The position numbers and the translations under genes were made by a program. This document shows, piece after piece, positions 58,649-64,000 of a stretch of DNA of 64,000 nt. The DNA is from Pseudomonas sp. IAC-BECa141 (lineage in GTDB: Bacteria; Pseudomonadota; Gammaproteobacteria; Pseudomonadales; Pseudomonadaceae), in assembly GCF_020544405.1 (NCBI RefSeq), contig NZ_CP065410.1:4712001-4776000 (forward strand), given 5' to 3'. Position 1 is the stretch's first letter. Every line of letters begins with the position of its first letter. The notes beneath the pieces were generated by a model. The model saw nothing but the letters and a program-made list of their open reading frames with translations, was not told the origin of the DNA and made no database searches.

Positions 58649-58740
58649 ATGTGGGAGCTGGCTTGCCAGCGATGGCGGTGTGTCAGGCACCATCATTACC
58701 TGATGTGCCGACGCCATCGCTGGCGAGCCAGCTCCCACAT
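58649..58740. repeat. REPIN of a variant type between yebC and ruvC
   Basis: ATGTGGGAGCTGGCTTGCCA at the left and TGGCGAGCCAGCTCCCACAT at the right. The core GGGAGCTGGCTTGCCAGCGA differs from the GGGAGCGAGCTTGCTCGCGA of the other copies, so it belongs to another REP group. Confidence 0.88.
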
Positions 58741-58756
58741 TGCAGCCTAGCCGCTC

Positions 58757-59503
58757 TTAACCGAGCTGAGCGGCCACGTCTTCCGGAATGTCCGCGTTGG
58801 AGTAGACGTTCTGCACGTCGTCCAGGTCTTCCAGCATATCGATCAGCTTGAGCACCTTCTCGGCCCCCTCCAGATCCAGTTCGGCGCTGGTGGTCGGCTG
58901 CATGACGATTTCCGCGTCATCACCCTTGAAACCTGCGGCTTCCAGGGCAGTGCGCACCGCATAGAAACTGGTGAACGAGGTGAACACGTCGATCGAGCCG
59001 TCTTCGTGGCTGACCACGTCGTCGGCATCGGCTTCCAGCGCCGCTTCCGTCAGCGCGTCTTCGTCGACGCCTGGCGCAAAGCTGATCTGGCCCTTGCGTT
59101 CGAACAGGTAGGCTACCGAACCGTCGGTACCTAGGTTGCCGCCACACTTGCTGAACGCATGGCGCACAGCCGCTGCGGTACGGTTGCGGTTGTCGGTCAT
59201 GCACTCGACCATCACCGCCACGCCACCCGGGCCGTAACCTTCGTAGGTCAGCTCTTCAACGTTGTCGGCTTCGGTCGCACCGGCGCCACGGGCAACGGCA
59301 CGGTCGATGATGTCCCGGCTCATGTTGGCGCCCAGCGCCTTGTCCAGGGCCAGACGCAGACGCGGGTTGGAGCCCGGATCACCGCCGCCCTGACGGGCCG
59401 CCACGGTCAGTTCGCGGATCCACTTGGTGAAGATCTTGCCTCTCTTGGCATCCTGGCGTTCTTTGCGGTGCTTGATGTTCGCCCACTTGGAATGACCTGC
59501 CAT
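58757..59503 (-). CDS. yebC: YebC/PmpR-family protein
   Basis: A 248-residue YebC/TACO1-family protein. [19 protein letters not shown] is the family start; [19 protein letters not shown] and [18 protein letters not shown] follow. The P. aeruginosa homologue, PmpR, was described as a repressor of pqsR; newer work ties the family to translation of proline-rich stretches. The ATG at 59503 has GGAG 11 bases upstream. Located between aspS and ruvC, as usual. Confidence 0.95.
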   Translation of the reverse strand: MAGHSKWANIKHRKERQDAKRGKIFTKWIRELTVAARQGGGDPGSNPRLRLALDKALGANMSRDIIDRAVARGAGATEADNVEELTYEGYGPGGVAVMVECMTDNRNRTAAAVRHAFSKCGGNLGTDGSVAYLFERKGQISFAPGVDEDALTEAALEADADDVVSHEDGSIDVFTSFTSFYAVRTALEAAGFKGDDAEIVMQPTTSAELDLEGAEKVLKLIDMLEDLDDVQNVYSNADIPEDVAAQLG

Positions 59504-59588
59504 AACTCGCTCCGAATTCTCTTGAACAATGCCCGCCATGCAGGTGCATCGGCCAGCAAAAAAACTTGTTTTCAATCACTGCAGAAAG

Positions 59589-59616
59589 AAAAAAGGCGCA
59601 TCCGAAGATGCGCCTT
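59589..59616 (-). terminator. Terminator after aspS
   Basis: AAGGCGCATC-CGAA-GATGCGCCTT with an A run to its left, giving a T run on the minus-strand transcript, 10 bp past the aspS stop. Confidence 0.92.
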
Positions 59617-59626
59617 CAGGCCCGTC

Positions 59627-61402
59627 TTACTCGGCCTTTGGCGTCTCGCGCAAACGAATGTGCAATTCGCGCAATGCCTTCGCATCCACAACACCCGGCG
59701 CCTGCGTCATCACATCGGCAGCACTCTGGGTTTTCGGGAAGGCGATCACTTCACGGATCGACTGGGCGCCGGTCATCAGCATTACCAGACGGTCCAGACC
59801 GAAGGCCAGGCCACCGTGCGGCGGCGCGCCGTATTTCAGGGCGTCGAGCAGGAAGCCGAACTTCTCTTCCTGTTCCGCTTCGTTGATGCCCAGCTGACGG
59901 AACACCGCCTGTTGCATCTCTTTACGGTGGATACGGATCGAACCGCCACCCAGTTCGGTGCCGTTCAGCACCATGTCATAGGCACGGGACAAAGCGCCTG
60001 CCGGGTTGGCTTCCAGCTCTTCAGGCGAGCACTTCGGCGCGGTGAACGGGTGGTGCAGAGCCGAGAAGCTGCCGTCGTCGTTCTCTTCGAACATCGGGAA
60101 GTCAACGACCCACATCGGAGCCCATTCGCAAGTCAGCAGCTTCAGGTCGTGACCGAGCTTGATACGCAGCGCGCCCAGGGCTTCGCTGACGATCTTGGCC
60201 TTGTCGGCACCGAAGAACACGATATCGCCATCGACTGCGCCGACGCGATCGAGGATCACGTTCAGGTTGGCTTCCGGGATGTTTTTCACGATCGGCGATT
60301 GCAAACCTTCAACACCGGCAGCGCGCTCGTTGACCTTGATGTACGCCAGGCCCTTGGCACCGTAGATGCCGACGAACTTGGTGTAGTCGTCGATCTGCTT
60401 GCGCGGCATGCTCGCCCCGCCTGGAACTCGCAGCGCGGCGATACGGCATTTCGGATCGTTGGCAGGACCGCTGAAGACCTTGAAATCAACTTCTTTCAGC
60501 TGATCGGCCACATCGACCAGTTCCAGCGGGTTACGCAGGTCCGGCTTGTCGGAACCGTAACGGCGCATGGCTTCTTCAAAAGTCATGTGAGGGAATTCGC
60601 CGAATTCCAGATCCAGCACTTCCTTGAACAGGTTGCGGATCATGCCTTCGGTCAGGCCCATGATGTCCTTTTCGTCGAGGAAGCTGGTCTCGATGTCGAT
60701 CTGAGTGAACTCAGGCTGACGGTCGGCACGCAGGTCTTCGTCGCGGAAGCACTTGGCGATCTGGTAGTAGCGGTCGAAGCCGGCGACCATCAGCAGTTGC
60801 TTGAACAGCTGTGGCGATTGCGGCAGCGCGAAGAACGAACCAGCGTGGGTACGGCTCGGCACGAGATAGTCACGCGCGCCTTCCGGAGTGGCACGGGTCA
60901 GGATCGGCGTTTCGACGTCGAGGAAGCCGTTTTCGTCCAGGTAGCGACGGATGCTGGTGGTCATGCGCGAACGCAGACGCAGCTTCTCGGCCATTTCCGG
61001 ACGACGCAGGTCCAGGAAGCGATAACGCAGGCGGGTTTCTTCGCCGACGTCGGAGAACTCGTTCAGCGGGAACGGCGGGGTTTCCGACTCGTTCAGCACT
61101 TCCAGCTCGTAGCCCAGCACTTCGATCATGCCCGACGCCATGTTGGCGTTGGTGGCACCGGCCGGACGCAGGCGAACCTTGCCGGTGATCTTCACGACGT
61201 ATTCGCTGCGCACGCGATCGGCAGCGGCGAAGCTCTCGGCGCGATCCGGATCGAACACTACCTGGGCCAGACCGTCACGATCACGGATATCGAGGAAAAT
61301 CACCCCGCCGTGGTCGCGACGACGGTGAACCCATCCGCAAAGGGTAATTTCCTGGCCTTCCAGGCTTTCGTTCAGTTGGCCGCAATAATGGCTGCGCATC
61401 AT
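59627..61402 (-). CDS. aspS: Aspartyl-tRNA synthetase
   Basis: A 591-residue class IIb synthetase, the same length as P. aeruginosa AspS. The anticodon domain holds [20 protein letters not shown]; motif 2 is [20 protein letters not shown]; motif 3 is [13 protein letters not shown]; the bacterial insertion domain is present. The pseudomonad enzyme is known to be non-discriminating, charging tRNA-Asn as well. Start chosen at the first of two adjacent ATGs (61402). Confidence 0.97.
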   Translation of the reverse strand: MMRSHYCGQLNESLEGQEITLCGWVHRRRDHGGVIFLDIRDRDGLAQVVFDPDRAESFAAADRVRSEYVVKITGKVRLRPAGATNANMASGMIEVLGYELEVLNESETPPFPLNEFSDVGEETRLRYRFLDLRRPEMAEKLRLRSRMTTSIRRYLDENGFLDVETPILTRATPEGARDYLVPSRTHAGSFFALPQSPQLFKQLLMVAGFDRYYQIAKCFRDEDLRADRQPEFTQIDIETSFLDEKDIMGLTEGMIRNLFKEVLDLEFGEFPHMTFEEAMRRYGSDKPDLRNPLELVDVADQLKEVDFKVFSGPANDPKCRIAALRVPGGASMPRKQIDDYTKFVGIYGAKGLAYIKVNERAAGVEGLQSPIVKNIPEANLNVILDRVGAVDGDIVFFGADKAKIVSEALGALRIKLGHDLKLLTCEWAPMWVVDFPMFEENDDGSFSALHHPFTAPKCSPEELEANPAGALSRAYDMVLNGTELGGGSIRIHRKEMQQAVFRQLGINEAEQEEKFGFLLDALKYGAPPHGGLAFGLDRLVMLMTGAQSIREVIAFPKTQSAADVMTQAPGVVDAKALRELHIRLRETPKAE

Positions 61403-61510
61403 GGTAGTGGTTCGCTTCTCGTAATTCGAAATTCGGTGGAGATCCGGTTGCACTCAAGCAATGTGCAATCTGTGGAAACTCGCGCGTGTCGTTCGACCTG
61501 GGTTTGAACC

Positions 61511-61732
61511 CTAGTCAGATTTGTCGCCACCGGCCAGATTCTTCTTCGCGCCGGTCTTGAAATCGGTTTCGTACCAGCCGCTGCCACTGAGGCGAAAGCC
61601 CGGCATCGACAGTTGCTTCTTGAGTTCCGGCGCCTGGCAGGCAGGGCAATCGACCAATGGTGCGTCACTGATCTTTTGAATGGCTTCCAACTGATGACCA
61701 CAGGAAGCACATTGGTAATCGTACATCGGCAT
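61511..61732 (-). CDS. FmdB-type zinc-ribbon protein
   Basis: A 73-residue putative regulatory protein with a zinc ribbon: Cys8, Cys11, Cys29 and Cys32 in YQCASCGH and VDCPACQAP. The C-terminal part LSMPGFRLSGSGWYETDFK is the conserved FmdB-family tail. Function unknown. The ATG at 61732 gives MPMYDYQC; the longer frame is not supported. It lies 108 bp upstream of aspS in the same direction. Confidence 0.88.
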   Translation of the reverse strand: MPMYDYQCASCGHQLEAIQKISDAPLVDCPACQAPELKKQLSMPGFRLSGSGWYETDFKTGAKKNLAGGDKSD

Positions 61733-61804
61733 GGGGTTGTCTCGGCAATCAGATTGCCAGCACACGCAGGGCTGTGCGGCGAAAGAGCGGGATTATATCC
61801 ATTA

Positions 61805-61845
61805 AATGCGGCCTGTGCAGCCGGAAGACTGCACAGGCCGTCTTG
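61805..61845 (-). terminator. Hairpin after the ribbon-helix-helix gene
   Basis: GGCCTGTGCAG (61810-61820) and CTGCACAGGCC (61829-61839), an 11-bp perfect stem with an 8-base loop; the minus-strand tail GCATTTAATGG has only a short T run. Confidence 0.7.
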
Positions 61846-62193
61846 TCAGTGACAACCCGCGGCGGGCGTCCCCGGAGAATCCCGCAGGCCATGCACCACG
61901 CACACCACCCGCACCAGACCGCTGAAGTTTTTCACCCCGCCATGGCGCAGGTGCACTTCACGATCGACACGGGACAACAGCGCGCCGACCGAACAGCAAT
62001 TGTCTTCGGCCATCCGGCCTAGAATATTCCAGTAAACCTGCTCCAGCCGCATGCAGGTCGCGAACCCGTTCAAGCGTACCGATCGGGACAGTGGCCGGAT
62101 CAACTCCATGTCGAACCCGCCGAGAAACGGCTCCCCGAACTTTTCCTGCTGCAAATCGACTGCAATATCTCGTCGCCTGCCTCCACCTTCCAT
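61846..62193 (-). CDS. Ribbon-helix-helix domain protein (RHH_4 type)
   Basis: A 115-residue protein with RSVRLNGFATCMRLEQVYW and SVGALLSRVDREVHLRHGG, matching the RHH_4 domain of small putative DNA-binding proteins; it ends VKNFSGLVRVVCVVHGL and a His/Cys tail. I choose the ATG at 62193 (AAAGGAG 11 bases upstream); a later Met (MELIRP) is possible. No target is known. Stand-alone between dps and the FmdB gene. Confidence 0.8.
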   Translation of the reverse strand: MEGGGRRRDIAVDLQQEKFGEPFLGGFDMELIRPLSRSVRLNGFATCMRLEQVYWNILGRMAEDNCCSVGALLSRVDREVHLRHGGVKNFSGLVRVVCVVHGLRDSPGTPAAGCH

Positions 62194-62434
62194 ATAGCTG
62201 ACACTCCTTTGCCATTTTGCGCCTGTGTTCAAGGCGAAATCCTGTGACCTCATTAAAAGCGCAGGTGCAAAGGCGGATCCAGACGACTTATTGACCATCC
62301 ACGTAGGATAAGCCAACACGATACGGAGGATCATGGAGCGGCGGGTCGTCTTCCTGGTTTCCTACCGTCACGGGTGAAGTTTCCGAGGGGAAAGAAGAGC
62401 GCACGAACCATGAACATCCGTGCGCCTCCCGTCA

Positions 62435-62905
62435 TCAGGCCTCGAGCAATGCACGCAGCATCCACGCGGTTTTCTCGTGAACCTGCATGCGTTGGGTCAG
62501 CAGGTCGGCAGTCGGTTCGTCACTGACCTTGTCCAGCAGAGGGAAAATCCCCCGCGCCGTGCGCGTGACCGCCTCCTGCCCCTCGACCAGTTGTTTGATC
62601 ATGTCCTCGGCACTCGGCACGCCCTCCTCCTCTTTAATGGAAGACAGGCGAGCGTAGGTCGCGTACGCGCCCGGCGCCGGAAAGCCCAGCGCCCGGATGC
62701 GCTCGGCAATCAAGTCGACTGCCAGGGCCAGTTCGTTGTATTGCTCCTCGAACATCAGATGCAGGGTCCGAAACATCGGCCCGGTGACGTTCCAGTGGAA
62801 GTTGTGGGTCTTCAGATACAACACGTAAGTGTCCGACAGCAGGCGCGAGAGCCCTTCGACGATGGATTTGCGGTCTTCTTCACTGATACCGATATCGATT
62901 GCCAT
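62435..62905 (-). CDS. dps: Dps-family DNA-binding ferritin-like protein
   Basis: A 156-residue member of the Dps family forming iron-storing dodecamers that protect DNA from peroxide. The intersubunit ferroxidase ligands His37, His49, Glu53, Asp64 and Glu68 all have the expected spacing ([31 protein letters not shown]). It closely resembles P. aeruginosa PA0962 and holds the same place in the gene order. The N-terminus has no long basic tail, so DNA binding is uncertain. Confidence 0.94.
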   Translation of the reverse strand: MAIDIGISEEDRKSIVEGLSRLLSDTYVLYLKTHNFHWNVTGPMFRTLHLMFEEQYNELALAVDLIAERIRALGFPAPGAYATYARLSSIKEEEGVPSAEDMIKQLVEGQEAVTRTARGIFPLLDKVSDEPTADLLTQRMQVHEKTAWMLRALLEA

Positions 62906-63213
62906 GCTTACCCCCTAACGGCGATTGAAATTCATCCAGCAGGTGTCGGTTCACTGTAGCAAGGCCACCCCCGCCCCGCAGCCCCCGCATGGGCCCGATA
63001 GACGCGACAAATCGTCCGGTACCTGCCGCTGGCCGGCGTGATTTGAGTAGCCGCAGGCTTTACTGTTAAATAGGCAGTGTGTCGCTACGCCCCGTTTTCC
63101 GGGCCTGCGCATAGGCTGATGCCGTGCACGTGTCCAACGCCTCTTATTGTTCCGAAGCGAACCGTGCGCTCTCAGCTCTTCCTTGTGAGCCGTCATAACG
63201 TGAGTCAATAAAA
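62906..63213 (+). promoter_or_regulatory. Divergent region: dps promoter and promoter/leader of the membrane cold-shock gene
   Basis: 308 bases with no gene. On the plus strand TTGAGT (63043-63048), 17 bp, TTAAAT (63066-63071) makes a reasonable sigma-70 promoter, giving a leader of about 136 bases. I do not see a clear OxyR or sigma-S signal for dps. Confidence 0.4.
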
Positions 63214-63816
63214 ATGTTGAAAATCGTCCACCTGCTAATGGGCGCAGCAGCCTTGCTGCTGTCCTTCATACCTAGCCTGAAGTCCGAAGCGGTACCTTAC
63301 CTGCAACAACCCGATGCACTTTACCTGGCCTTTTTCGGCCTGCTGAACCTGATCCTTGCGCCAGTTATTCCCTACTGGAACAAAGGTCCGCGCCAGCATC
63401 TGCAAAATCTGGTCAGCGCCTTGCTGGTTCTGACCGTCGTCCTGCAAACCCTGACCCTGATCGCGCCGATGCCTGTCATCGCCGGCCAGCCAGCCGTGCT
63501 GTTCAGCCTGGTGATCGCTCTGGTTGCCGTGGTCCTGCACCTGGCCATCAGCTTCTACAAGTCCTCCCCGGCCGCCGCTCCCACCAGCTACGACATGAGC
63601 AATCGCGATACCGGCACCGTCAAGTGGTTCAACACCTCCAAGGGCTTCGGCTTTATCTCCCGGGATTCCGGCGATGATATTTTCGTGCACTTTCGCGCCA
63701 TCCGTGGCGAAGGCCACCGCGTCCTGGTCGAAGGCCAGCGCGTGGAGTTCTCGGTGATGAACCGTGACAAGGGCCTGCAGGCCGAAGACGTGATCGCTGC
63801 CCTGCCGCGCCGCTGA
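63214..63816 (+). CDS. Membrane-anchored cold-shock-domain protein
   Basis: A 200-residue fusion. The first ~115 residues have four hydrophobic segments ([69 protein letters not shown]); residues 130-200 form a complete cold-shock domain with [19 protein letters not shown] and [10 protein letters not shown]. It matches the cold-shock-like protein next to dps in P. aeruginosa. The nucleic-acid-binding domain would be tethered to the inner membrane on its cytoplasmic face. An internal ATG (Met128) could give a soluble 73-residue form but has no ribosome site. The ribosome site of the main start is also weak. Confidence 0.9.
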   Translation: MLKIVHLLMGAAALLLSFIPSLKSEAVPYLQQPDALYLAFFGLLNLILAPVIPYWNKGPRQHLQNLVSALLVLTVVLQTLTLIAPMPVIAGQPAVLFSLVIALVAVVLHLAISFYKSSPAAAPTSYDMSNRDTGTVKWFNTSKGFGFISRDSGDDIFVHFRAIRGEGHRVLVEGQRVEFSVMNRDKGLQAEDVIAALPRR

Positions 63817-63832
63817 TCCACGTCCCCGCACT

Positions 63833-63871
63833 AAAAAAAACCGCGAACAGCCTGGCTGTTCGCGGTTTTTT
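63833..63871. terminator. Bidirectional terminator between the cold-shock gene and slyX
   Basis: CCGCGAACAGC (63841-63851) and GCTGTTCGCGG (63855-63865), an 11-bp perfect stem, with eight A before it and six T after it. Confidence 0.95.
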
Positions 63872-63903
63872 AATGGGAGCACGGAAGCATGCCCGCACAC
63901 ATT

Positions 63904-64000
63904 TCAATAGTGTGGCGGTGGCGCATCTTCTTCAAACGATCCGATCTGCCCCACCATCTCTTCCTGGCGCTTGAGTACGGCTGCCATCTGCAATTGCAGG
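63904..64000 (-). CDS. slyX: SlyX family protein, 3' end only
   Basis: The minus strand gives the last 32 codons, reading ...[20 protein letters not shown] and ending in EDAPPPHY. The PPHY tail and the coiled-coil glutamine-rich stretch are typical of SlyX, a short protein of unknown function. The N-terminus lies beyond the window. Confidence 0.85.
   Translation of the reverse strand, partial: LQLQMAAVLKRQEEMVGQIGSFEEDAPPPHY

Noticed and set aside
59159..61507. 782-codon plus-strand open frame opposite yebC and aspS
   Set aside because: It spans two real genes on the other strand and their intergenic terminator; no conserved domain.
63595..63816. Separate soluble cold-shock gene starting at the internal ATG
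   Set aside because: No Shine-Dalgarno sequence before the ATG, and the frame is continuous with a conserved membrane domain.

Overview
The window reads as a chromosomal segment of a Pseudomonas of the fluorescens group. Evidence: GC-rich coding sequence, the complete Entner-Doudoroff/glucose-uptake block (zwf-pgl-eda, hexR, oprB, gtsABCD, gtrS/gltR, glk, edd, gap), an arcDABC arginine deiminase operon, a GcsR-type glycine-cleavage operon, the order slyX / membrane cold-shock protein / dps / RHH protein / aspS / yebC / ruvCAB / ybgC-tolQRAB-pal-cpoB / queE-queC / tRNA-Lys / nadA, and several REPIN-type palindromes with GTGGGAGCGAGC arms. No phage, integrase, transposase or CRISPR array is visible.

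Layout. 1-2.8 kb: a truncated DUF2383 protein, a DUF3820 protein, a class V aminotransferase and an intradiol dioxygenase whose 5' end is out of frame by one base. 3.0-21.6 kb: glucose catabolism and its control. eda, pgl and zwf form one overlapping operon divergent from hexR; then a hexose-6-phosphate mutarotase, oprB, the gtsABCD ABC transporter, an AGE-family sugar isomerase, the GtrS/GltR two-component system, glk-edd, and divergent gap. Two perfect TTGT-N7-ACAA HexR operators lie between edd and gap. A conserved 38-bp element lies upstream of both gtsA and the isomerase gene. A-A-N repeats typical of Hfq/Crc sites lie at the starts of oprB, gtsA, the isomerase gene, zwf and gap.

21.6-27.4 kb: a heme-acquisition unit (Fur box, ECF sigma, FecR-type anti-sigma, TonB heme receptor, heme oxygenase, DUF454). 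Receptor and heme oxygenase share one promoter signature, TTTTTACT-N18-CGTCTCGTTAT, which suggests control by the local ECF sigma. 27.5-31.2 kb: a chemoreceptor and a family III CoA-transferase. 31.2-38.4 kb: two divergent arcD paralogues of identical length, then arcABC and a DUF5064 gene; an Anr-like box sits at the ideal -41.5 position before arcD. 38.6-46.5 kb: gcsR, then gcvH-gcvP-sdaA-gcvT preceded by a full sigma-54 promoter architecture (three GcsR-like dyads, IHF site, -24/-12 element); glyA, found in the P. aeruginosa version, is absent.

46.5-64 kb: housekeeping. A cold-shock gene with a long leader, an RDD protein, nadA, tRNA-Lys, queC/queE, the Tol-Pal operon, ruvCAB, yebC, aspS, an FmdB-type zinc ribbon, a ribbon-helix-helix protein, a Dps, a membrane-anchored cold-shock-domain protein and the 3' end of slyX. 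I do not see a clearly new multi-gene system. The most informative signals are regulatory: the shared 38-bp element, the shared ECF promoter and the glycine-cleavage promoter.
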